Below are positions 54,511 to 61,952 of a stretch of DNA of 64,000 nucleotides, piece by piece. Made by a program: the position numbers and the translations under genes. The notes beneath the pieces are model-generated. The model saw nothing but the letters and a program-made list of their open reading frames with translations. It searched no databases and was not told the DNA's origin. The DNA is from JAWRCU01 sp033542235. Its GTDB lineage: Bacteria > Pseudomonadota > Alphaproteobacteria > Rhizobiales > Rhizobiaceae. The DNA lies in the NCBI RefSeq assembly GCF_033542235.1, contig NZ_JAWRCU010000008.1, positions 124,001-188,000 on the forward strand, read 5' to 3'. How positions within the stretch are numbered: the stretch's first letter is position 1; each line of letters starts with the position of its first letter.

Positions 54511-55728
54511 TCAGCGCCGCGCGACAAGCGGCACGACATTGTTCGGCTGCTTCGTCGACGAAGCGAGGAAGCGTTTGATGTTGCGCGCCGCCTGGCGGAT
54601 ACGATGCTCGTTCTCGACCAGTGCGAGGCGGACATAGCCGTCGCCATATTCGCCGAAACCGATCCCCGGCGCGACCGCGACCTCGGCATGCTCGATGAGA
54701 AGCTTGGAGAATTCCAGCGAGCCGAGATCACGGAACGGTTCCGGCAGCGGCGCCCAGGCGAACATGGTCGATTGCGGGGCCGGCACGTCCCATCCGGCGC
54801 GAGCGAAGGATTCGACCATCACGTCGCGCCGCCTGTGATAGACATCGCGCACTTCTTCAATATCCGAACCGTCGCCGTTCAGTGCCGCGCTCGCCGCGAC
54901 CTGGATCGGCGTGAAGGCGCCATAATCGAGATAGGACTTCACGCGGGTCAGCGCCGCGATCAGGCGCTCGTTGCCGACCGCGAAGCCCATGCGCCAGCCG
55001 GGCATGGAGAAGGTCTTCGACATCGAGGTGAACTCGACGGCGATATCGATCGCGCCCGGCACCTGCAGCACGGAAGGCGGCGGGTTGCCGTCGAAATAGA
55101 TCTCGGCATAGGCGAGATCTGAAAGGATGATGATGTCGTTCTTCTTCGCGAATGCGACGACGTCCTTGTAGAAATCGAGGCTCGCCACATGCGCTGTCGG
55201 GTTCGACGGGTAATTGAGGATCAGCGCGAGCGGCTTCGGGATCGAGTGACGGACGCCGCGCTCCAGGGCCGGGATGAAACTGTCGTCGGGTGTGACTTGA
55301 AGCGAGCGGATGACGCCGCCCGACATGATGAAGCCGAAGGCGTGGATCGGATAGGTCGGGTTCGGGCAAAGCACCACGTCGCCCGGCGCCGTGATCGCCT
55401 GCGCCATGTTGGCGAAGCCCTCCTTCGAGCCCAGCGTGGCGACGATTTGCGTCTCCGGATTGAGCTTCACGCCGAACCGGCGGGCATAATAAGCGGCCTG
55501 CGCGCGACGCAGCCCGGGAATGCCGCGCGAGGACGAATAGCGATGGGTGCGCGGGTCGCGGACGACCTCGCAGAGCTTGTCGACGATGGCCTTCGGCGTC
55601 GGCAGGTCGGGATTGCCCATGCCGAGGTCGACAATGTCGGCCCCGCGCGAGCGCGCGCTGGCCTTGAGCCGGTTCACCTGTTCGAAGACATAGGGCGGCA
55701 GCCTGCGAACCTTGTGAAACTCTTCCAT
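54511..55728 (-). CDS. alaC: AlaC-like aminotransferase (glutamate-pyruvate type)
   Basis: A 405-residue fold-type I PLP enzyme. The lysine is in SMSKTFSMPGWRMGF, the Asn site in NYPSNPTAH, and IVDLGMGNPDLPTP begins the domain. Those segments match AlaC, which makes alanine from pyruvate, though LL-diaminopimelate aminotransferases are similar. It lies 49 bases upstream of hom on the same strand, so the pair is likely an operon, an order common in rhizobia. Confidence 0.88.
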   Translation of the reverse strand: MEEFHKVRRLPPYVFEQVNRLKASARSRGADIVDLGMGNPDLPTPKAIVDKLCEVVRDPRTHRYSSSRGIPGLRRAQAAYYARRFGVKLNPETQIVATLGSKEGFANMAQAITAPGDVVLCPNPTYPIHAFGFIMSGGVIRSLQVTPDDSFIPALERGVRHSIPKPLALILNYPSNPTAHVASLDFYKDVVAFAKKNDIIILSDLAYAEIYFDGNPPPSVLQVPGAIDIAVEFTSMSKTFSMPGWRMGFAVGNERLIAALTRVKSYLDYGAFTPIQVAASAALNGDGSDIEEVRDVYHRRRDVMVESFARAGWDVPAPQSTMFAWAPLPEPFRDLGSLEFSKLLIEHAEVAVAPGIGFGEYGDGYVRLALVENEHRIRQAARNIKRFLASSTKQPNNVVPLVARR

Positions 55729-55868
55729 GGCGATTTCCGGCGTCTAGAGGGGGTGGCGCGATATACACTCATTCGGGAGGGCGGTCGATAGGTTTGGACT
55801 GAGGCAACAGCGCGGCCGCCAGAAAGGTTTTCGGGCTGCGTCCTCTCCGGGAACGTCACCGCGCTGCC

Positions 55869-56059
55869 GCCCCCTCATCCGTCTCGGCGCTACGCGCCGA
55901 GCCACCTTCTCCCACAGGGGGAGAAGGGGGAGCGCTGCATCTTACGTCTCCGCCAATCTCCGACGTCGGCCATTCGCGGCAACCTAAATGCCAAACTCCC
56001 CCTTCTCCCCTTGTGGGAGAAGGTGGCTCGGCGCGCAGCGCCGAGACGGATGAGGGGTA
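55869..56059. repeat. Palindromic cassette, full copy (alaC-lipoprotein gap)
   Basis: Second full copy, ~190 bases, of the cassette at 52897-53125. Arms with CCCCTCATCCGTCTCGGCG and its inverse, an internal palindrome, and the spacer GCTGCATCTTACGTCTCCGC/CTAAATGCC are shared. It occupies most of the 353-base gap between alaC and the small lipoprotein; the rest shows nothing. Confidence 0.78.
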
Positions 56060-56081
56060 CTCCAGAAGGCGATGGGCAAGC

Positions 56082-56495
56082 CTACTGCCCTTCGATCACC
56101 TTCAGCGTATCGGCCGTATGCGTCGCTGCAAGCTTGCGCAGCACTGCCGGATCGGTCGGAGCCTCTCCTGCGGCCCGCGCCGCCTTTGCTTGTTGGGCCG
56201 CCTGCAGCGATTCCGTGTCGGCGGTCTTCTCGTCAGGCGTGATTTGCGCGGTGGCAGCTTTCGGCGGGATGTTCAGATTGGGAAAGGTGCCGGTGTTCCT
56301 CGGGCCTTCGCTCAAACCCGTGTCGACGCTCTTGCTTGAGGCGGTGCCCACCTGGCCGGATGACGACGCCCTCGGCACCGTATTCCCGTTGCTCGTGGAA
56401 GCACAGCCCGCAAGCGCTGCCGAGAGCAGGCCGAATCCGGCCAGCGCGACCGCGGCGGAGCGCGAAAAAGAAAGCCGGTCAAGGCGTTGCGTCAT
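56082..56495 (-). CDS. Small lipoprotein of unknown function
   Basis: A 137-residue protein from the Met at 56495 (MTQRLDRLSF). The signal peptide carries a lipobox ALAGC followed by a Ser/Thr-rich linker. The C-terminal half is helical (ESLQAAQQAKAARAAGEAP). I recognise no family. Longer starts up to 56540 lie in poorer sequence. It is divergent from phaC. Confidence 0.65.
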   Translation of the reverse strand: MTQRLDRLSFSRSAAVALAGFGLLSAALAGCASTSNGNTVPRASSSGQVGTASSKSVDTGLSEGPRNTGTFPNLNIPPKAATAQITPDEKTADTESLQAAQQAKAARAAGEAPTDPAVLRKLAATHTADTLKVIEGQ

Positions 56496-56567
56496 TCTGT
56501 TCCGGTCGCTGCGCGGCATTGAGCTTGTACCGTCAAACACGTCTCATGATATTATGTCAACAAGGCG

Positions 56568-56725
56568 CTGGTGTCGCGATTTCGAAGTTCGCCTGAATTT
56601 TGATATCAGGCTCTGAGCGAAGTTCGAAATCAAAACGACACCAGGAATCAACAAGTTGCCAGTGTCCCTGTGATCCCGAAATTCGCTCGGATGCCTATAT
56701 TCAAGCGCATGCGAAGTTCGGGATC
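56568..56725. repeat. Two-hairpin intergenic repeat, copy B (upstream of phaC)
   Basis: Hairpin 1: CTGGTGTCG (56568-56576) with CGACACCAG (56636-56644), and GATTTCGAA (56578-56586) with TTCGAAATC (56623-56631). Hairpin 2: GATCCCGAA (56672-56680) with TTCGGGATC (56717-56725). The sequence CGAAATCAAAACGACAC is shared with copy A. It ends just before the phaC ribosome site. Confidence 0.75.
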
Positions 56726-56749
56726 GGGACTGTGGAGGGAATGCGGCGC

Positions 56750-58600
56750 ATGAACAAATCGAAGGACGGCTCCGGCAAGGAATCGCCCGAGACTTCATCA
56801 GCCAACGAGACTTCATCGCTCGATCAGTACCTGGTCAAGGACCCGGAGCGCTTCGCCTTGAACCTGGCTCGCATGATCGAGGAGGCAGGCAAGGCCGCGG
56901 CAGCCTGGTCTGCCCCGCGCGAGAAGGGCGAGCTTCGCGATCAGGTCGCCGAACCCGTCGTCGACATGGTCAAGACCTTGTCCAGGCTTTCCGAATACTG
57001 GCTGTCTGATCCCGGCCGGGCGCTCGAGGCACAGACGCGGCTGTTTTCCGGCTATCTCAATGTCTGGGCAAACACCGTCCGCCGGGTCAGCACGCAAGAG
57101 CCGGTGGCCGACGTGATCGAGCCCGAGCGAGGCGACAAGCGCTTCCAGGACCCCGAATGGGGAAAGAACGCCTTCTTCGATTTCCTGAAGCAGACCTATC
57201 TGGTGACGACGCGCTGGGCGAATGACCTCGTCGAGCATGCCGAGGGGCTCGACGAGCACACGAAGCACAAGGCGAGCTTCTATGTGAAGCAGGTCGCCAA
57301 TGCCGTCTCGCCGTCGAACTTCATCTTCACCAATCCGGAGCTCTTCCGCGAAACCGTCGCCTCGAATGGCGAGAACCTGGTGCGCGGCATGAAGATGCTG
57401 GCCGAGGATATCGAGGCGGGCAAAGGCGACCTGAAGCTCAGGCAGGCCGACCACTCGCCTTTCGAAGTCGGCAGGAACCTCGCCACGACGCCCGGCAAGG
57501 TGGTGGCCCGCAGCGAGCTTGCCGAGATCATCCAGTACGAGCCGACGACCGAGAAGGTGCTGAAGCGGCCGCTGCTGATCTGCCCGCCCTGGATCAACAA
57601 GTTCTACATACTCGACCTCAATCCGGAGAAATCCTTCATCCGCTGGGCGGTCGACCAGGGCCACACGGTCTTCGTCATCTCCTGGGTCAATCCGGACGAG
57701 CGCCACGGCACCAAGGATTGGGAAGCCTATATTCGCGAGGGCATCGAATACGGGCTCGACACGATAGAGCAGGCGACCGGCGAGCGCGAGATCAACGCCA
57801 TCGGCTACTGCGTCGGCGGCACGCTGCTTGCGGCCGCGCTCGCGCTTATGGCCCAGCAAGGCGACAAGCGCATCCGCTCCTCGACCTTCTTCACCACGCA
57901 GGTCGACTTCACCCATGCCGGCGACCTCAAGGTGTTCGTCGACGAGGACCAGGTGACGGCGCTGGAGCACGCCATGAACTCGAAGGGCTTCCTCGAAGGC
58001 AACAAGATGGCGAGGGCTTTCAACATGCTGCGCTCGGGCGAGCTGATCTGGCCCTATGTCGTCAACAACTACATGCGCGGCAAGGAGCCGATGCCGTTCG
58101 ACCTGCTCTACTGGAACGCCGATTCGACCAGGATGAGCGCGGCCAACCACTCCTTCTATTTGCGCAATTGCTACCTGGAGAATCGGCTCTCCAAGGGTCG
58201 GATGATGCTTGCCGGCCGCGCCGTGTCGCTGGCCGACGTCAAGATCCCGATCTACAACCTGGCCTCGCGCGAGGACCACATCGCCCCAGCGCGTTCCGTT
58301 TTTCTCGGCTCGCGATTCTTCGGCGGCGATGTCGAGTTCGTCATGGCCGGCTCCGGCCACATCGCCGGCGTCGTCAACCCGCCGCACAGGATGAAGTACC
58401 AGTTCTGGACGGGCGGCAAGCCGGCCGGCGAGTTCGAGGCCTGGCTTGCCGAGGCAACCGAGCATCCCGGCTCGTGGTGGCCGCATTGGCAAAAATGGAT
58501 CGTGGAAAAGGACAGCCGACGCGTGTCCGCCAGGAAGCCGGGGAAGAAAACAAGTATACTTGGCGAGGCGCCGGGAGATTACGTGAAGGTTCGCGCCTAG
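56750..58600 (+). CDS. phaC: Class I poly(3-hydroxyalkanoate) synthase
   Basis: PhaC (616 residues) polymerises 3-hydroxyacyl-CoA into PHA storage granules. The lipase-like box GYCVGG holds the catalytic Cys; SREDHIAP gives the Asp and GSGHIAG the His. The N-terminal PhaC_N region contains NPWPFD-like and YWLSDPGRALEAQTRLF segments. The start is ATG at 56750 or 56741 (MRRMNKSK); GGAGG lies at 56734-56738, close to both. No phasin or depolymerase gene is seen nearby. Confidence 0.95.
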   Translation: MNKSKDGSGKESPETSSANETSSLDQYLVKDPERFALNLARMIEEAGKAAAAWSAPREKGELRDQVAEPVVDMVKTLSRLSEYWLSDPGRALEAQTRLFSGYLNVWANTVRRVSTQEPVADVIEPERGDKRFQDPEWGKNAFFDFLKQTYLVTTRWANDLVEHAEGLDEHTKHKASFYVKQVANAVSPSNFIFTNPELFRETVASNGENLVRGMKMLAEDIEAGKGDLKLRQADHSPFEVGRNLATTPGKVVARSELAEIIQYEPTTEKVLKRPLLICPPWINKFYILDLNPEKSFIRWAVDQGHTVFVISWVNPDERHGTKDWEAYIREGIEYGLDTIEQATGEREINAIGYCVGGTLLAAALALMAQQGDKRIRSSTFFTTQVDFTHAGDLKVFVDEDQVTALEHAMNSKGFLEGNKMARAFNMLRSGELIWPYVVNNYMRGKEPMPFDLLYWNADSTRMSAANHSFYLRNCYLENRLSKGRMMLAGRAVSLADVKIPIYNLASREDHIAPARSVFLGSRFFGGDVEFVMAGSGHIAGVVNPPHRMKYQFWTGGKPAGEFEAWLAEATEHPGSWWPHWQKWIVEKDSRRVSARKPGKKTSILGEAPGDYVKVRA

Positions 58601-58900
58601 ATCGGACCGGGACTCCGTGGATAGCCTTGCAAACAGCGGCATTGCTGCCGCTCGTGCGTCAACCTCAATACACTCCGCCGCACCCGATGTTCTTCAATCG
58701 TTCTATGATGACGCTGAGTCAAATCTGGCGGAATGATGGCCAGCGAACATGTTCTCGCCTCAATTCATTCATAGCCGGTGGTTGCGAGCAGGGCGCGAAT
58801 AAGCTACGTCTCATTTACCGGCCACGAGACATCAGCTCCGCAACAGAATCAGAGCGCATATCGCGCCAGCCCGGCCGGGAATTGGAGAAGGGGAAGCGGA
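58601..58900. other. Intergenic stretch after phaC
   Basis: Three hundred bases with no supported gene. It holds a short hairpin (GCGGCA, loop TTGC, TGCCGC at 58636-58651) without a T-run, possibly the end of the phaC transcript. The rest shows no clear structure, apart from the ribosome site AAGGGG (58888-58893) of the next gene. Confidence 0.5.
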
Positions 58901-60169
58901 TTGACGAAAGCGCGATCGCGAAACGCGACCGGGGAATGGCGCATCGTTTCGGTGGCGTTGGTTTCCGCTTTGGTCGCCTCATGTTCCTCGACAGGCGATC
59001 CTACTTTCAACCTTGCGGACCCTGCCCTTTCGGGCGCATCGGCCGGAGCCTCCGTCGCTGCCGACACCGCTCCAGCCGAGGACGCGAGCAAGCTCGTGAT
59101 GTCGAGCGAGGGCACCACGGCGCTTCCCGAAACAGTCGCCTATGTGCCGGCCGTGAAGCCCGGCAGCGCCTTCCCTGATTTCTCGGGCGCGCAGACCACG
59201 GCCCCTGCAACTGCAGCGCCGACCAACCCTACGGAATCAAAGTCTCAGGCAGCGCAGGCGGCGGCCTCTGATGCGCAAGCACAGAGCGCCGCCGCGGCGG
59301 TGGCTGATGATTCGCCAAAGAGTGACTCGCAAAAGACTGGCGCCAAGGCAGCGGCCGTTGCCGTGCCTGCCGATTATCCCGTCTACGTCACGGCGACCGA
59401 CCCCAACCAGCCGCGGCCGGAGGCGCCGAAAAAGCGCGGATTCTTCCAATCGCTGTTCGGCGCCACGCCCGCAAACGCCACGCCGCTGATCAAGCCGGAA
59501 TCGCAGAGAGGCGGCGAGCCGCTGATCGAGATGCAGGCCAAGGCCAAGCCGGTGATTGCGCCGGAGCCCTCCCCCAAGCCTGTCCTCATGCTGGCCTCGA
59601 CGGGCGGCGAAAAAGCAGAAGTGCAGGCCGCTTCGCTTGGCGGCAATGGCGCGACCGAGCGTCTCGACGCCCTCCCCGGCGTGCGCCAGTCGTCCCTGTT
59701 CGAGATCAAGCGCAAGTCCGGCCTCAATGACGATGACAGCGACGTCGACCTGCACGAAGAGGAAGATTACGGTCCGGTTCGGGTGGCAACCGCGGCCGGC
59801 ATGGCGAGGCTTGCGCCCAATGGCCTCATCACCCAGACCGACCAGGTCGACGTTGCCTGCCTGAAGCCCTCGCTGGTGCGCATGCTGAAGACGGTCGAGC
59901 AGCATTATGGGAAGCGGCTCGTCGTTACCTCAGGCTATCGCGACCCCCAGCACAACCAGCGCGCCCGCGGCGCCAGGAACTCGCTGCACATGTATTGCGC
60001 CGCCGCCGACGTGCAGGTGCCCGGCGTGAGCAGATGGGAGCTTGCGACCTTCATCCGCTCCATGCCCGGCCGCGGCGGCGTCGGCACCTACTGCCACACC
60101 GAATCGGTGCATATCGACGTCGGCCCCGAGCGCGACTGGAACTGGCGCTGCCGCCGGCGTAACAGCTAA
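58901..60169 (+). CDS. Lipoprotein with a C-terminal M15-type (D-Ala-D-Ala carboxypeptidase-like) domain
   Basis: A 422-residue outer-envelope lipoprotein. The signal peptide ends in the lipobox LVASC at residue 28. A long low-complexity Ala/Pro/Ser part follows, then a Peptidase_M15_3 domain: SGYRDPQHNQ, SLHMYCAAADVQV (His and Asp zinc ligands) and TESVHIDVG (His). The start is a TTG at 58901, with AAGGGG seven bases upstream, since no ATG fits; a GTG at 58778 would place the signal inside the protein. It probably trims peptidoglycan. Confidence 0.82.
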   Translation: MTKARSRNATGEWRIVSVALVSALVASCSSTGDPTFNLADPALSGASAGASVAADTAPAEDASKLVMSSEGTTALPETVAYVPAVKPGSAFPDFSGAQTTAPATAAPTNPTESKSQAAQAAASDAQAQSAAAAVADDSPKSDSQKTGAKAAAVAVPADYPVYVTATDPNQPRPEAPKKRGFFQSLFGATPANATPLIKPESQRGGEPLIEMQAKAKPVIAPEPSPKPVLMLASTGGEKAEVQAASLGGNGATERLDALPGVRQSSLFEIKRKSGLNDDDSDVDLHEEEDYGPVRVATAAGMARLAPNGLITQTDQVDVACLKPSLVRMLKTVEQHYGKRLVVTSGYRDPQHNQRARGARNSLHMYCAAADVQVPGVSRWELATFIRSMPGRGGVGTYCHTESVHIDVGPERDWNWRCRRRNS

Positions 60170-60200
60170 GGCGTTCTGCAATTCGCCCGACGCAGGCGCT

Positions 60201-60331
60201 GCGCGCTGCATTTGCGTCTCCGCCAACCTCCGACGTTCGCGATTTGCGGCAAGCTAATTGCCAGGCTCCCCCTTCTCCCCCTGTGGGAGAAGGTGGCTCG
60301 GCGCGAAGCGCCGAGACGGTTGAGGGGTCTG
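60201..60331. repeat. Palindromic cassette, half copy upstream of tRNA-Glu
   Basis: About 130 bases that carry the central spacer (GCGTCTCCGCCAACCTCCGA, GCTAATTGCCAGGCTCC) and the right arm (CTTCTCCCCCTGTGGGAGAA, GCGCCGAGACGG) of the cassettes at 52897 and 55869. The left arm is missing. The remaining ~170 bases before the tRNA hold its promoter and nothing else visible. Confidence 0.72.
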
Positions 60332-60462
60332 CAGGGCGCGACGGTGCCGACTGAAAGCAGAAGGCTCTAGCCCTACTGCTTGGCTTTCCAGGGTTTCCGC
60401 CCCCGGCGGGACCCCTGCGCCAAACTCCGACGAAAAACTTCGTCAAACCGCCACGCGATGGG

Positions 60463-60490
60463 TTGCCGCCCCGATAATCCGCAACTATAA
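60463..60490 (+). promoter_or_regulatory. Candidate promoter of the tRNA-Glu gene
   Basis: TTGCCG (60463-60468) and CTATAA (60485-60490) are separated by 16 bases, fitting a sigma-70-type alphaproteobacterial promoter. The -10 box ends 13 bases before the tRNA 5' end. Confidence 0.45.
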
Positions 60491-60503
60491 GCCGCTTCGC
60501 GCT

Positions 60504-60579
60504 GCGCCCATCGTCTAGCGGTCCAGGACGCCGCCCTTTCACGGCGGAAACACGGGTTCGATTCCCGTTGGGCGTACCA
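60504..60579 (+). tRNA. tRNA-Glu (anticodon UUC)
   Basis: A 76-base cloverleaf with encoded CCA. The acceptor arms GCGCCCA and TGGGCGT pair, the anticodon stem is CCGCC/GGCGG, the loop CTTTCAC holds TTC, and the T arm is ACGGG-TTCGATT-CCCGT. The loop and stems are complete with no mismatch beyond a G-T pair. Its 3' end faces the accessory genes to the right, a usual integration site. Confidence 0.95.
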
Positions 60580-61037
60580 GCCATCTCCATTCCCGAACAA
60601 AGCTGGGCACCAGGGGTCTTATCTGATCCAAAGACGACTTCTGTAATCCGGGCCCTTCGATGGCCGCTTCACGCCAGTAGCGATCATTGCCGAGCAGATA
60701 CTCTAACGTCGCGTTCGGCAATCCGACCGGTTATGGTAAGGATGCGCGAGAATGCAGACGTTCATTCTGGTGGGCCCGCGGGCGAACTACGTGCGAATGC
60801 CGTCCGCCTCCCCCAGTCGAAATACTATCGTGGATGCCTGGCGAAGCTGCGCTGCCAAACGGCCAGAGGCGTCGATGAAAATATATTCGGGCGTAGATCT
60901 GCAAGTGTCTATGCCGCTTGCCCGCACGTGGTCGCGAAACGACATCGCCTGCGTCGCACCGTCCCCGAGCATCGCGACGGCTGCGTCGAAGGTCAACCCC
61001 TGACGCGCGCGGCTTAGCAAAGCTGCCCAGGAAATCC
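60580..61037. other. Gap between tRNA-Glu and the HNH genes
   Basis: About 460 bases without a confident gene. A short open frame on the minus strand (60787-61020, ~77 codons, LTFDAAVAMLGDGATQAM region) might be a decayed gene remnant. ATTCCCG and TGGGCACCAG at 60592-60613 loosely resemble the tRNA 3' end, so this might be a scarred junction. No integrase or clear repeat is seen. Confidence 0.35.
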
Positions 61038-61952
61038 TCAGGCAGCGGCAGCCACCTGCATGCCGTGGAGCTCTGCTTCGAAGTCATCGAAGAAGGCTGC
61101 CGCCATCGCCGTGAATTCCTGATCCTCGCCGTACGCCGTGCGCATGAAGTGGGCATCTTCCAGAGCATCATGGAGCGCAGCGTGCCAGCCCGGGTCGTCC
61201 TGCGCCGTCCTGGCCAGCCTCTGGAGAACGCGAGTCCGCTGCGCACGAAGTGTCTTCATGACAGCGATCCGCCGATGCACGAGGTTGACCCGGTTCAGGG
61301 CATAGGCCTTGATCGATTCCTTGCCGTAGCGATCCGGAACGCCTTCAATCATGCGCGGCTTCACCAGAACTTGAGGACCATCATGGTCCCAGGTGAGGTG
61401 ATCAGCGGGGTCTCGGATCGTCGGGTCGATGAGGAGCGGGTCCTCTGCCGTGAGGTCGTCCTTGCGATGAACGGCCCTCAGTCCGGCAATGGGAAAATAG
61501 TTTTGTTTGCCGTGGCTCACTGTAGGGGTCGAATTCAGCAGTCGATCGAACTCCTCCGGGCTGACGGCATTTTCCAGTACGTGAGCCAGCCTGCGCTGAT
61601 TACAGCTTTTGCAACTCGGCAGCATGTTCAGCCAGGAGTAGGTTAGCCACCAATAACCGGGATGCGCTTCACCCTCGACGCCTCCTTTCGGTCGGAAATG
61701 CTCGATCTCAGAGTCCCCCCCAGCTCGTATGTCCCGCTCGCAGTAGGCGCACTTGTGCCGGAATATATCAGCGAGCGCGATCGAGACCTCGTGCATCCGA
61801 TAGGCGGTGAACTTGAACGACTTGAATTCGGGGGCGGTGTAGTCCAGCCTGAAGTAGTACTTCGCCGCGGATCGCTTTTCATCACGGATTGCCTTCCCCG
61901 GGTTGGAAAGACACGCAGGCTCAGATCCTGCCGGCCGAGCGACGAACCTCAC
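61038..61952 (-). CDS. HNH endonuclease domain protein (PtuB-like)
   Basis: A 304-residue protein. The HNH zinc finger has C68 and C71 (KCAYCE), the catalytic His in EIEHFRP (H85), N109 and the second knuckle C114/C117 (LPSCKSCN). Its N terminus and C-terminal helical part flank the domain. It starts with a GTG at 61952 whose GTGA overlaps the stop of the preceding HNH-ATPase gene, so translation is coupled. The domain resembles PtuB of Septu-type anti-phage systems. It is also a paralogue of the HNH domain in the partner gene. Confidence 0.82.
   Translation of the reverse strand: MRFVARPAGSEPACLSNPGKAIRDEKRSAAKYYFRLDYTAPEFKSFKFTAYRMHEVSIALADIFRHKCAYCERDIRAGGDSEIEHFRPKGGVEGEAHPGYWWLTYSWLNMLPSCKSCNQRRLAHVLENAVSPEEFDRLLNSTPTVSHGKQNYFPIAGLRAVHRKDDLTAEDPLLIDPTIRDPADHLTWDHDGPQVLVKPRMIEGVPDRYGKESIKAYALNRVNLVHRRIAVMKTLRAQRTRVLQRLARTAQDDPGWHAALHDALEDAHFMRTAYGEDQEFTAMAAAFFDDFEAELHGMQVAAAA

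Noticed and set aside
56813..58642. A 609-codon open frame on the minus strand over phaC
   Set aside because: High-GC genes leave long open antisense frames. The plus-strand PhaC has all catalytic motifs, and this frame has none.
60373..60721. Open frames on the minus strand across the tRNA-Glu gene (with RESNPCF and RPTGIEPVF-like strings)
   Set aside because: They are the familiar false proteins read antisense through a tRNA gene and carry no independent coding signal.
60752..61003. Short plus-strand frame between tRNA-Glu and the HNH genes
   Set aside because: Low complexity and no family match; the minus-strand frame in the same region is only slightly better, so neither is called a gene.
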